Positions 1 to 7,297 of a stretch of 17,933 nucleotides of DNA are shown here, one piece after another. Origin of the DNA: Bacteroidota bacterium (GTDB lineage: Bacteria; Bacteroidota; Bacteroidia; Flavobacteriales; Schleiferiaceae); assembly GCA_003023665.1 (NCBI GenBank), contig PXYR01000025.1, forward strand, positions 1 through 17,933, written 5' to 3'. Positions within the stretch are counted from its first letter, which is position 1. Every line of letters begins with the position of its first letter. Under the pieces are notes generated by a model that did no database searches, was not told where the DNA came from, and was given only the letters and a program-made list of their open reading frames with translations. A program made the position numbers and the translations under genes.

Positions 1-234
1 GGACTGCTCGCGCTCACCGGTGCCGCTCCAGGTAGTCGTTTCAAACCAATTCTTCCAATACACCCCAATGTAATTGGTTTTTATAAACTCATAATTAAGA
101 GTTCCGCTGTAATTTAAAGTATGGCCCCATGGTAAAACAGCACCGTCTATAGATATCCTATCGAGTGAACTATGCTGAGCTTGTGCACCATAATTAAAGG
201 CACAGAACAGAAGTATAAAGAGACTGTTTTTCAT
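1..234 (-). CDS. N-terminus of an exported protein of unknown function (cut by window edge)
   Basis: The reading frame is open from an ATG at 234 to the left edge, giving 78 residues with no stop. It begins with MKNSLFILLF and a hydrophobic stretch ending in GAQAQ, a good type I signal peptide with probable cleavage after residue 19 (AQA|Q). The remaining visible part is rich in Tyr, Trp, Asn, Thr and alternating hydrophobic residues, which would fit a beta-rich periplasmic or outer-membrane protein, but no family is recognisable. The gene lies just downstream of the groL terminator, so it probably has its own promoter. A TATCTTTA box at 251-258 is a candidate. The C-terminus is outside the window, so a type IX secretion sorting domain cannot be checked. 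Confidence 0.7.
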   Translation of the reverse strand, partial: MKNSLFILLFCAFNYGAQAQHSSLDRISIDGAVLPWGHTLNYSGTLNYEFIKTNYIGVYWKNWFETTTWSGTGEREQS

Positions 235-250
235 AGACTATTGGTCCCAT

Positions 251-258
251 TAAAGATA
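251..258 (-). promoter_or_regulatory. Candidate -7 promoter element for the exported protein gene
   Basis: Read on the minus strand the bases are TATCTTTA, seven of eight matching the Bacteroidota -7 consensus TAnnTTTG. It lies 16 nt upstream of the ATG at 234 and touches the T-run of the groL terminator. No clear -33 TTG is visible at the usual spacing, because that place is taken by the terminator stem. The call is weak. Confidence 0.25.
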
Positions 259-286
259 AAAAAAAGCCACCCCGTAGGATGGCTTT
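258..286 (-). terminator. Rho-independent terminator of groES-groL
   Basis: On the minus strand a hairpin forms between bases 280-286 (AAAGCCA) and 263-269 (TGGCTTT). Two further G-C pairs lie beyond one mismatch, and the loop is four bases. A run of eight T (258-265) follows. It begins 24 nt past the groL stop codon and faces the right way to end the chaperonin transcript. Confidence 0.85.
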
Positions 287-310
287 CTATTTCTAGCTAA
301 TCGCTAAGGA

Positions 311-1942
311 TTACATCATTCCCATGCCGCCGCCCATTCCTGGAGCAGGCATTGCTGGTTCTTCTTTTGGAATCTCAGTAATCGTTGCCTCTGTGGTCAA
401 CAATAGACCTGCAACAGACGCTGCATTTTCTAAAGCCACACGAGTCACTTTTGTTGGGTCAATTACACCCGCCTCGTACATGTTCTCGTAAGTATCCGTC
501 TTAGCGTTGAAGCCAAAATCATCTTTGCCTTCTTTCACTTTACTAACAACCACAGATCCTTCAAGGCCTGCATTGTGAACAATCTGGCGCAGTGGTTCCT
601 CAATAGCTTTAGCAACAATTTGTATACCAGTAGTCTGATCATCATTCTCTCCTTGTAAGCCTTCAAGAACTGAACAAACCCGAACAAATGCTACACCGCC
701 ACCAGGAACAAACCCTTCTTCAACAGCTGCCTTAGTTGCTGCTAACGCATCGTCTACGCGGTCTTTCTTCTCTTTCATTTCAACCTCGGAAGCCGCACCC
801 ACATAAAGGACTGCAACACCTCCTGCTAGCTTCGCTAGACGCTCTTGCAATTTCTCGCGATCGTAATCTGAAGTTGTATTTTCTATCTGCGCTTTGATTT
901 GTGCAACACGTCCAGCGATTGCATCTGCTTCACCAGCACCATTTACTATGGTTGTATTGTCTTTATCAATGGTTACTTTCTCAGCAGTACCTAGCATATC
1001 AAGCGTTGCTCCCTCAAGGGTCATTCCACGTTCTTCACTTACAACTTGACCGCCAGTAAGAATGGCAATATCCTCAAGCATAGCTTTACGACGATCACCA
1101 AAACCAGGTGCTTTAACGGCAGCTATTTTAAGTGATCCACGAATTCGGTTAACAACCAAAGTAGCCAATGCTTCACCGTCTACATCCTCAGCAATGATTA
1201 AAAGCGGTCTTCCACTTTGAGCCGCAGGCTCAAGAATTGGCAACAATTCTTTCATTGAGCTCACCTTCTTATCGTAAATCAAAATATGCGGGTTCTCAAG
1301 TTCCGCAACCATTTTCTCAGTATTTGTGGTGAAATATGGACTTAAGTAACCACGATCAAACTGCATGCCTTCAACTACGTCAACGTAAGTCTCTGTTCCT
1401 TTTGCCTCTTCAACGGTAATTACTCCTTCATTTTTTACCTTGGCCATTGCCTCAGCTATCAATGAACCAATAGAGTTGTCATTATTCGCAGAGACGGAAG
1501 CAACTTGTTCAATTTTACTATTATCATCTCCAACCTCTTGACTCAAGTTTTTCAACTCTCCGACCAAGGCTTTAACGGCCTTTTCAATGCCGCGCTTCAA
1601 GTCCATTGGGTTAGCCCCGGCGGCAACATTTTTAAGTCCATGATTGTAAATAGCCTGCGCTAAGACTGTAGCTGTAGTTGTTCCGTCACCTGCAATGTCT
1701 GCAGTCTTAGAAGCAACCTCTTTTACCATTTGAGCACCCAAATTTTCAAGTTTGTCTTCAAGCTCAATCTCTTTTGCTACTGACACGCCGTCCTTTGTTA
1801 CATGTGGCGCACCAAACGCTTTCTCTATAATCACATTGCGACCTTTTGGGCCCAATGTTACTTTTACTGCATCCGCTAATGCATCTACACCAGCCTTTAG
1901 ACTATTTCTAGCATCTAAGTCAAATGAAATTTCTTTTGCCAT
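311..1942 (-). CDS. groL: 60 kDa chaperonin GroEL
   Basis: GroEL is the ATP-driven cytoplasmic folding chamber that works with GroES on non-native proteins. The 543-residue product has the usual length and is complete. Near the N-terminus are VTLGPKGRNV (28-37) and the ATP-binding GDGTTT loop (85-90, with the catalytic Asp at 86). The apical-domain region contains KAPGFGDRRK, and the C-terminus ends in the typical flexible Gly/Met tail (GMGGGMGMM). It is the second gene of the groES-groL operon, 25 nt after groES, and is followed by a strong terminator. Nothing in the sequence is unusual, and this is the expected single-ring-type bacterial group I chaperonin. Confidence 0.98.
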   Translation of the reverse strand: MAKEISFDLDARNSLKAGVDALADAVKVTLGPKGRNVIIEKAFGAPHVTKDGVSVAKEIELEDKLENLGAQMVKEVASKTADIAGDGTTTATVLAQAIYNHGLKNVAAGANPMDLKRGIEKAVKALVGELKNLSQEVGDDNSKIEQVASVSANNDNSIGSLIAEAMAKVKNEGVITVEEAKGTETYVDVVEGMQFDRGYLSPYFTTNTEKMVAELENPHILIYDKKVSSMKELLPILEPAAQSGRPLLIIAEDVDGEALATLVVNRIRGSLKIAAVKAPGFGDRRKAMLEDIAILTGGQVVSEERGMTLEGATLDMLGTAEKVTIDKDNTTIVNGAGEADAIAGRVAQIKAQIENTTSDYDREKLQERLAKLAGGVAVLYVGAASEVEMKEKKDRVDDALAATKAAVEEGFVPGGGVAFVRVCSVLEGLQGENDDQTTGIQIVAKAIEEPLRQIVHNAGLEGSVVVSKVKEGKDDFGFNAKTDTYENMYEAGVIDPTKVTRVALENAASVAGLLLTTEATITEIPKEEPAMPAPGMGGGMGMM

Positions 1943-1967
1943 GTCTGTTCGTTTTTATCAGTTAGGA

Positions 1968-2249
1968 TTAAACTATTGCCATTATATCAGCTTCACGCAT
2001 GATGAGATAATCACCGCCTTCAAATTTGAATTCGGTTCCGCTATACTTCCCGTAAAGCACTTGATCACCTACGCTTACTGTGATTGGCTCATCTTTCTTA
2101 CCCGGGCCTACGGCCACTACTTTGCCACTTTGCGGCTTTTCTTGAGCGGTATCTGGAATGATGATTCCCGATACAGTCGTAGTTTCAGCGGCTGCCGGTT
2201 CAACAATTACTCGGTCAGCCAATGGACGAATGTTTAAATCTGCCATCAT
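1968..2249 (-). CDS. groS: 10 kDa co-chaperonin GroES
   Basis: GroES is the lid of the GroEL chamber. The product has 93 residues (or 92) and the full family pattern: LNIRPLADRVIVEP at the start, the mobile-loop region around ETTTVSGIIIPDTAQEKP (residues 23-40), then GKVVAVGPG and VLYGKYSGTEF. The gene begins with two consecutive ATG codons (2249 and 2246). Because the family normally starts Met-(Ala/Ser)-x-Leu, the second ATG at 2246 is the more likely initiator. It is the first gene of the chaperonin operon. Its upstream region has repeated TGNCA motifs and a near -24/-12 promoter, and I see no complete CIRCE operator. Confidence 0.97.
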   Translation of the reverse strand: MMADLNIRPLADRVIVEPAAAETTTVSGIIIPDTAQEKPQSGKVVAVGPGKKDEPITVSVGDQVLYGKYSGTEFKFEGGDYLIMREADIMAIV

Positions 2250-2279
2250 TTAAATTTTTTAAATTATTGGGTTGTTATA

Positions 2280-2296
2280 TCGAAATTTTATGCCAA
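2280..2296 (-). promoter_or_regulatory. Near match to a -24/-12 (sigma-54) promoter upstream of groES
   Basis: On the minus strand the bases read TTGGCATAAAATTTCGA. The -24 half (TTGGCA) fits the RpoN consensus TTGGCAC-N5-TTGC well. At the -12 position, ten bases after the GG, the sequence has CG instead of GC. If used, transcription would start near 2268 and leave a leader of about 20 nt before groES. No good TAnnTTTG box is visible in this region. The same window encodes a sigma-54 activator, but any link is inference. Confidence 0.35.
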
Positions 2297-2307
2297 TTCT
2301 TTTTTAA

Positions 2308-2320
2308 TGCCACTCTGACA
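2308..2320 (-). promoter_or_regulatory. Inverted repeat TGTCA-GAG-TGGCA, candidate operator of groES
   Basis: On the minus strand the bases are TGTCAGAGTGGCA, an imperfect inverted repeat of TGYCA and TGRCA with a 3-base spacer. It lies about 12 bases upstream of the candidate -24 element. A third TGGCA copy is part of the -24 element itself, and two TGACAGTTC copies lie further upstream (2344-2352 and 2378-2386). The arrangement suggests a protein-binding region controlling the chaperonin operon. The regulator is unknown. Confidence 0.35.
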
Positions 2321-2361
2321 CCAACTGTACTATGATTGGAGAAGAACTGTCAGTTAAAAGC

Positions 2362-2396
2362 AAAAAAAAACCCGAATGAACTGTCATTCGGGTTTT
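2362..2396 (-). terminator. Rho-independent terminator of the miaB-secG operon
   Basis: A perfect 11-bp stem joins 2369-2379 with 2384-2394 around a 4-base loop. On the minus strand it is followed by a run of nine T (2362-2370). It begins 18 nt past the secG stop. The other side of the stem also ends in five T, so it could work in both directions, although no plus-strand gene enters from the left. Confidence 0.88.
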
Positions 2397-2413
2397 TACA
2401 ATTTTCTATACTA

Positions 2414-2782
2414 TTATTCTTCTACACTTTCAGGAAGGCCCTCTACCGGCATATCTTCAGCAGGTGCGTCTGTTGAAACCGGGACAGGAGCTGGCTGGAA
2501 AGGAACCGCCCCTTCTACTTGCTCGCGCAACAAGGTATCCTCTTCCTCAACTGCATCACCTCCACTCATATTCATAGCAATCACAAGTGCAAATAAACCA
2601 ATGACCAATCCCCAAGTTGCTTTATCCAAAAAATCAGTCGTCTTCTTAACACCACCTAACATCTGAGGGCTATCACCACCAAAAGCGGAGCTTAAACCAC
2701 CACCTTTAGGATTTTGAACGAGTATTACCAAGACAAGTAGGATTGATATTACTACTATTAGGATTGAGAATAATGCTGTCAT
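2414..2782 (-). CDS. secG: Preprotein translocase subunit SecG
   Basis: SecG is the small auxiliary subunit of the SecYEG channel in the inner membrane. The product has 122 residues. It has two membrane segments (about 4-22 and 55-73) and the family motif QNPKGGGLSSAFGG (23-36) on the cytoplasmic loop between them. The tail after residue 75 is long and acidic, with many Glu, Pro and Val residues, which makes the protein a little longer than many SecG proteins. Its start codon overlaps the stop of the upstream TPR gene (ATGA), which implies translational coupling. It is the last gene of the operon, with a terminator just after it. Confidence 0.93.
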   Translation of the reverse strand: MTALFSILIVVISILLVLVILVQNPKGGGLSSAFGGDSPQMLGGVKKTTDFLDKATWGLVIGLFALVIAMNMSGGDAVEEEDTLLREQVEGAVPFQPAPVPVSTDAPAEDMPVEGLPESVEE

Positions 2783-3891
2783 GAGTTCTTTTCTTTCTTA
2801 ATTGCTCTTATTCGGTCGGCAAAGAAACTACTTTTTTCCGGGTATTTCAAACTTAAAATCTCGTAAGCTTTTATTGCCTTATCAAATACTCTTTGATTAA
2901 AATAAATCTCTGCTAATGTTTCTGTTACAAATCTACCTTCTTCATCAGCCTCAAGATTAAACACATTGATTTTGCCATCGGGAGTGGTAGATTCAAATTT
3001 TGGTAACTGTTGTATAATCTTACGTATTTCGCCCTCTCCCGATTCCTGTTCATCTTCAACTACTTCAATCTTCGCGAATTCCTGAGTTGAATCAATTTTT
3101 TTCACTTCCACCTGATGATCTGCATTGAGCCATTCTAGAAATGAGGCTTTCTCACTAAATGGCATAATCCGAACATCTTCTTTATCTTCAATGCTCTTGA
3201 CCTCATCAGTCTCTAGTTGTGACTTAACCTCTTTGGTTTCTTGCTTTTCTTGTTGATTCGATTGATCCGCAGTTGAATTATCATCCGCTGCGGTAACCGC
3301 AGGTTTTTGCTTCTGTGAAATTTGTTTTTTCTGGGTTGGTGCTTTGCTTTCCTCTGCAGATTTTTCAGAAGCAGAACTATTCAATTTTTTAGATCTTAAA
3401 ATGGCGTTTCTCACACTCTCAGGCAAGTGATCTAAACTTCCTGGTTCACGCTTAGCTGGGGACGGCTGTGAAACTTTCTTCTTAACAGGCTCCGCCTTTT
3501 CTTCCTCTTTGATTACAACTTCGGAAGTCTTTTTATCTGTATCTGATTTTGAAGTTTTCTTAGAATCTTTTGATGCAGGTTTTTTCTTGTTATCCTGTGT
3601 TTTTGCTTGAGCCTTTAATGCATCAATGTCAAAGGTAATGGCAGGTAATTCATCCTTATTTGAAGCATCATAAAATGCTTTGAGCAGCGACGGATCAGGG
3701 ACTGAAATAGCCGTTCTTTTTACCTGAGCCGGTAACTGATAACTGTCTTCATTTTTAAGCACCTTCATATAAAGCATCTGCAAAGCAGCAGCGTAAGGAA
3801 AATCTTGAACAGCCTGTTGTAAAGAAATCAATGCAGATGCATCCATCTTTTCTGGATGTTCAAAATAATCTTTGATTTGCTTTGCGTTCAT
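2779..3891 (-). CDS. Lysine-rich protein with a C-terminal TPR-like helix pair
   Basis: The function is not known. The 370-residue product has no signal peptide or membrane segment, so it is probably cytoplasmic. Residues 1-90 form a helical domain with the segment FPYAAALQMLYMKVLK (31-46). Residues 90-240 are low in complexity and rich in Lys, Glu, Ser and Gln, and are likely disordered. Residues 320-365 look like one tetratricopeptide repeat (LAEIYFNQRVFDKAIKAYE, then LKYPEKSSFF). TPR segments usually bind other proteins. The gene sits 1 nt after lptE and overlaps secG by 4 nt. That suggests a link to envelope biogenesis, but this is inference from position only. Confidence 0.8.
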   Translation of the reverse strand: MNAKQIKDYFEHPEKMDASALISLQQAVQDFPYAAALQMLYMKVLKNEDSYQLPAQVKRTAISVPDPSLLKAFYDASNKDELPAITFDIDALKAQAKTQDNKKKPASKDSKKTSKSDTDKKTSEVVIKEEEKAEPVKKKVSQPSPAKREPGSLDHLPESVRNAILRSKKLNSSASEKSAEESKAPTQKKQISQKQKPAVTAADDNSTADQSNQQEKQETKEVKSQLETDEVKSIEDKEDVRIMPFSEKASFLEWLNADHQVEVKKIDSTQEFAKIEVVEDEQESGEGEIRKIIQQLPKFESTTPDGKINVFNLEADEEGRFVTETLAEIYFNQRVFDKAIKAYEILSLKYPEKSSFFADRIRAIKKEKNS

Positions 3892-3892
3892 A

Positions 3893-4387
3893 CTACCAGT
3901 TAGCGATGGCCTTATTGAGGATATCTTCTGTTAATTCTTTAATAATCTCCTCTGACAATTCTGTTTCAATATCTGAAAAATTCAAATCGGAATTATAGTC
4001 TCGATATCTAGAAAATCGTTGTGAAAAATCATTTTCTGATTCCAGTCTGTTTTCAAAGTCTACCTTGATTGCTATGGTAAATCGCATCTGGGCCACCTCC
4101 GAAGGCCCTCTTGCTGCCTGAGGCTTCAAACTATACTCTACAATTTCGCCATTAAACTCCATATCCGAGGGGCCATCATTTAATTCAAGAGACGTCTGCT
4201 GAACAAATATATCCTTGATTGCCTCCGTTACCTGCTGAGAAGTTTCAGGATTCACAATTTGCGCATTATTGTCAAAGAAGCCCACATACAGGGACTTTGC
4301 ATCACCAATATTACCACCAGTAAAGCTATAGCCTCCTTTACAAGAGCTTAGAGCTAATAACGCAATAAATGGAATTAGGATTCTCAT
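3893..4387 (-). CDS. lptE: LptE-like outer-membrane lipoprotein (LPS assembly)
   Basis: LptE plugs the LptD barrel that inserts lipopolysaccharide into the outer membrane. The 164-residue product starts with a lipoprotein signal (MRILIPFIALLALSSC), with the lipidated Cys at 16 followed by KGGYSFTG. The mature part follows the Bacteroidota LptE pattern: a short strand near NAQIVNP, a region TEAIKDIFVQQTSLEL, strand pairs such as FNGEIVEYSLKP, and a C-terminal helix (LSEEIIKELTEDILNKAIANW). The family is divergent and the call rests on this pattern together with the lipobox and operon position. The start codon overlaps the stop of the upstream regulator by 4 nt, so the two are probably translated together. 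Confidence 0.82.
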   Translation of the reverse strand: MRILIPFIALLALSSCKGGYSFTGGNIGDAKSLYVGFFDNNAQIVNPETSQQVTEAIKDIFVQQTSLELNDGPSDMEFNGEIVEYSLKPQAARGPSEVAQMRFTIAIKVDFENRLESENDFSQRFSRYRDYNSDLNFSDIETELSEEIIKELTEDILNKAIANW

Positions 4388-5604
4388 TCCAAATTGTATT
4401 GTTTAATCTTTCTGTATAAGGTACGCTCAGAAATTCCCAGTTCTTTAGCGGCATGTTTTCTTTTACCACCAGATTTCTCCAACGCCTTTTTGATGAGTTC
4501 TATTTCCTTATCTACAAGACTCAAGTTTTCAATTTCTATGGTATGATTATCGTCAAATTGCTCCCGTTCCTCATCAGAAATAATAGTCACCTCTTGACCA
4601 GTAGAAGAAGGTCTTGGTAATTCATGACTGCGTACAGGATAATCGTTCTGAATCTTTTCGTTTAGACCCTTTTCGTTGGCTGCTGATTCTTTCAAAGCGT
4701 TGATTTCAGCCTTCATTTCAAATAGCAGCTTGTACAACGCCTCACGCTCTTTACTATAACTATGTTCGCTATTATCAGAAACTCTTGCACCACTTAAGGC
4801 GGGGAGATTTGATGCATCTACTTGCGGTAAATACGTCTTGAGTAAATCTTTTCCTACCAATCGAGTTGTCTCAATGACGCTCATTTGTTCGGCTAAATTT
4901 CTTAGCTGACGAATATTGCCTGGCCAACGATATTGCTCAAGTAATCTCACAGCCTCGTCATCAAGACGCAACGGCGGCAGATGGTATTTTGAGGCAAAAT
5001 CAGCGGCAAATTTTCTAAACAACAAATGAATGTCGGACGGGCGTTCACGCAGCGGTGGTAACTGAATTTCAACAGTGTTTAAACGGTAATACAAATCCTC
5101 TCGAAACTTACCCTTTTTAATGGCTTCAAGCATTCCAACGTTGGTAGCGCCCACAACGCGTACGTCAATTTTTTGGGCACGAGAAGCACCCACTCGAATA
5201 AACTCACCAGTCTCTAGAACACGCAGAAGTCTAACCTGAGAAGGTAGGGGCAACTCCCCAACTTCATCCAAAAAAATGGTCCCTCCATCTGCCTCTTCAA
5301 AATATCCTTTTCGGGCTCCTGTGGCACCGGTAAACGCACCTTTTTCGTGACCGAAAAGTTCAGAGTCAATGGTTCCCTCCGGGATTGCACCACAGTTCAC
5401 TGCTATGTATGGCTTGTGTTTTCTATGACTTAGATGATGAATAATTTTAGGAATACTTTCCTTTCCTACTCCACTCTCGCCGGTGACCAATACGCTGATA
5501 TCTGTAGGAGCCACTTGAACCGCCTTACTCAATGCTCTATCAAGCAAAGAAGAAGTTCCAATGATTCCAAAACGCTGTTTAATGTTCTTTACCTCTGCTG
5601 CCAT
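4384..5604 (-). CDS. Sigma-54-dependent enhancer-binding protein, AAA+ and Fis-type HTH, no sensor domain
   Basis: Proteins of this kind hydrolyse ATP to open promoters held by sigma-54 RNA polymerase. The 406-residue product starts directly with the AAA+ domain. It has Walker A GESGVGKE (42-49, Ser/Val where GESGTGKE is common), the sigma-54-contacting GAFTGA loop (89-94), Walker B GGTIFLDE (107-114), the arginine-bearing FREDLYYRLN and the WPGNIRQLRN segment. Next come a linker with a short coil-like stretch and a C-terminal helix-turn-helix (AAKELGISERTLYRKIKQY). There is no receiver, GAF or PAS domain, so activity is probably set by expression or by a partner. It lies 17 nt after miaB and overlaps lptE. 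Its targets are unknown, and the groES region is one candidate. Confidence 0.92.
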   Translation of the reverse strand: MAAEVKNIKQRFGIIGTSSLLDRALSKAVQVAPTDISVLVTGESGVGKESIPKIIHHLSHRKHKPYIAVNCGAIPEGTIDSELFGHEKGAFTGATGARKGYFEEADGGTIFLDEVGELPLPSQVRLLRVLETGEFIRVGASRAQKIDVRVVGATNVGMLEAIKKGKFREDLYYRLNTVEIQLPPLRERPSDIHLLFRKFAADFASKYHLPPLRLDDEAVRLLEQYRWPGNIRQLRNLAEQMSVIETTRLVGKDLLKTYLPQVDASNLPALSGARVSDNSEHSYSKEREALYKLLFEMKAEINALKESAANEKGLNEKIQNDYPVRSHELPRPSSTGQEVTIISDEEREQFDDNHTIEIENLSLVDKEIELIKKALEKSGGKRKHAAKELGISERTLYRKIKQYNLE

Positions 5605-5621
5605 GAATAGTTTAGACTAAT

Positions 5622-7100
5622 TTATTTCTGGTCAACGACTGTACCAATTAATGTTGCTGCAGTACATCTGTCAATTTTAACTAGACAGAAATCGCCTGGT
5701 TTCAAATTTCCTTTATCAAAAACTACAACACTGTTGGAATCGGTCCTTCCAAACAATTGTTCTTTGCTTTTCTTGGATGTGCCTTCAACAAGCACTTCAT
5801 AGGTGCTACCAATCATTTCTTCATGCCTTTGGAGGCTGTGCGCATTCTGCAACTTGATAATTTCATTCAGCCTTCGCTTTTTCACCTCCAGAGGAATGTC
5901 GTCTTCCATTTTTCTCGCAGCATACGTATTGGGCCGTTCACTGTAGAAAAACATATACCCAAAATCGTACTTCACAAAATCCATGAGACTTAAGGTTTCT
6001 AAATGATCTTCTTCCGTCTCGGTAGGAAAACCAGAAATCATATCATGCGATATAGAGCAACCAGGAATGATTCGTCTAATACGCTCAATGAGAGCCATAT
6101 ATTCTTCACGATTATGACCGCGATTCATCAATTCTAAAATTCTTGACGAACCGCTTTGTACAGGAAGGTGAATGTAATTACAAATGTTCTTGTATTTCGC
6201 TATGGTCTCTAGCACTTCATCCTCCATATCTTGTGGATTAGAGGTAGAGAAACGGATACGCATATTTGGAACAGATTCCGCCACCATTGCCATTAAATCT
6301 GCAAAATGAACTGCACTGGCCTTAGCTAGTTCGGAAGCCTTTTCAAAATCTTTTTTCAAACCCCCGCCATACCACAGGTAACTATCTACATTCTGCCCAA
6401 GTAAGGTGATCTCTTTATATCCCCGTTTCTGAAGGTCTAAAGCTTCATCCACTATCGTCTGTGGATTTCTTGAACGCTCTCTACCGCGCGTAAAAGGGAC
6501 CACGCAGAACGTACACATGTTATCACATCCCCTGGTAATTGAAACAAAAGCACTGACTCCATTTCCACCAAGGCGAACAGGTTCAATATCCTCATACGTT
6601 TCTTCCTTGCTGAGAATTACATTTACCGCTTTTCTTCCTCCATCCAATTCCTGAAGAAGGTTGGGCAAGTCCCTGTACGCATCAGGTCCAACAACAAGAT
6701 CGACTAGTTTTTCCTCTTCAAGTAATTTACCCTTGACGCGCTCCGCCATGCAACCCAATACACCAATCTTCAAGTCCGGATTGTTTCGCTTATGACCGTT
6801 AAAATGATTCAACCTATTTCTAACTGTCTGTTCTGCCTTGTCTCTTATAGAACAAGTATTCAGCAGCACCAAATCTGCCTCTTCCGGATTCTGTGTGGTG
6901 CTGTATCCTTCTTTGCCAAGAACTGACGCTACAATTTCACTATCAGAAAAATTCATTTGACAACCATACGATTCGATGTACAGCTTTTTTGTTCCAAGTG
7001 GGTTCTTGGTTTCGAGCACCGTTCCTTCGTGCTCATGTGGATTCTTATCGCCCTCGGCGTAAAGACCCCTTCCGCTTGCGCGTTTAGTTTTTCCTTCCAT
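5622..7100 (-). CDS. miaB: tRNA-2-methylthio-N6-isopentenyladenosine synthase MiaB
   Basis: MiaB is a radical-SAM enzyme that adds a methylthio group to i6A37 in tRNA anticodon loops. The product from the ATG at 7100 has 492 residues. In this numbering the N-terminal cluster ligands are Cys47 (SYGCQMN), Cys83 (LNTCSIR) and Cys117 (LGCMAER). The radical-SAM cysteines are 192, 196 and 199 (GCDNMCTFC), and the C-terminus is a TRAM domain. The frame can be extended to a TTG at 7151 (509 residues), but I prefer 7100. It is an ATG, the extra 17 residues match nothing expected, and a perfect TATCTTTG promoter box overlaps codons 2-4 of the longer version. It is the first gene of the leftward operon. 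Confidence 0.95.
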   Translation of the reverse strand: MEGKTKRASGRGLYAEGDKNPHEHEGTVLETKNPLGTKKLYIESYGCQMNFSDSEIVASVLGKEGYSTTQNPEEADLVLLNTCSIRDKAEQTVRNRLNHFNGHKRNNPDLKIGVLGCMAERVKGKLLEEEKLVDLVVGPDAYRDLPNLLQELDGGRKAVNVILSKEETYEDIEPVRLGGNGVSAFVSITRGCDNMCTFCVVPFTRGRERSRNPQTIVDEALDLQKRGYKEITLLGQNVDSYLWYGGGLKKDFEKASELAKASAVHFADLMAMVAESVPNMRIRFSTSNPQDMEDEVLETIAKYKNICNYIHLPVQSGSSRILELMNRGHNREEYMALIERIRRIIPGCSISHDMISGFPTETEEDHLETLSLMDFVKYDFGYMFFYSERPNTYAARKMEDDIPLEVKKRRLNEIIKLQNAHSLQRHEEMIGSTYEVLVEGTSKKSKEQLFGRTDSNSVVVFDKGNLKPGDFCLVKIDRCTAATLIGTVVDQK

Positions 7101-7140
7101 AATTTTTTCGCTCAAAACTTTACTTTCTCTTGCGATTTCG

Positions 7141-7148
7141 CAAAGATA
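7141..7148 (-). promoter_or_regulatory. Perfect -7 box for the miaB operon
   Basis: On the minus strand the bases are TATCTTTG, a full match to the Bacteroidota -7 consensus TAnnTTTG. Transcription would start near 7134, about 34 nt before the ATG at 7100. The nearest upstream TTG (7162-7164) is only 13 bases away, shorter than the usual spacing, so the -33 part is weak. Confidence 0.5.
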
Positions 7149-7185
7149 CAATGAAAACTGACAATTTGTCCGATTATAAAATTTC

Positions 7186-7200
7186 TATTACGTAGTAATA
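7186..7200. promoter_or_regulatory. Inverted repeat between miaB and topA
   Basis: The bases TATTAC-GTA-GTAATA form a perfect inverted repeat with 6-base arms and a 3-base centre. It lies in the middle of the divergent intergenic region, upstream of both candidate promoters. It could bind a dimeric regulator, but no regulator can be named and the arms are short and AT-rich. Confidence 0.25.
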
Positions 7201-7234
7201 CATAAAGGATAGAACACTTTTGCAAAAAAAGTTG

Positions 7235-7266
7235 TTGTAATCTTTACTTATTTCGCTTTTACTTTG
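7235..7266 (+). promoter_or_regulatory. Candidate promoter of topA
   Basis: A TTG at 7235-7237 is followed after 21 bases by TTACTTTG at 7259-7266, seven of eight matching TAnnTTTG. Transcription would begin near 7273 and leave a leader of about 25 nt before the topA ATG at 7298. Confidence 0.45.
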
Positions 7267-7297
7267 TGCCCTCAAATTTCTAACTGAATTCATATTT

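Noticed and set aside
1752..2237. Open frame of 161 codons on the plus strand across groL and groES
   Set aside because: It lies entirely antisense to two strongly conserved genes and their junction and has no family features, so it is a shadow frame.
2296..2320. CIRCE (HrcA) operator upstream of groES
   Set aside because: GAGTG occurs once, but the matching TTAGCACTC half at nine bases is missing, so no CIRCE element can be claimed.
5757..5993. Plus-strand open frame antisense to the end of miaB
   Set aside because: It overlaps the conserved MiaB C-terminal region, and its protein shows no motif or plausible start context.
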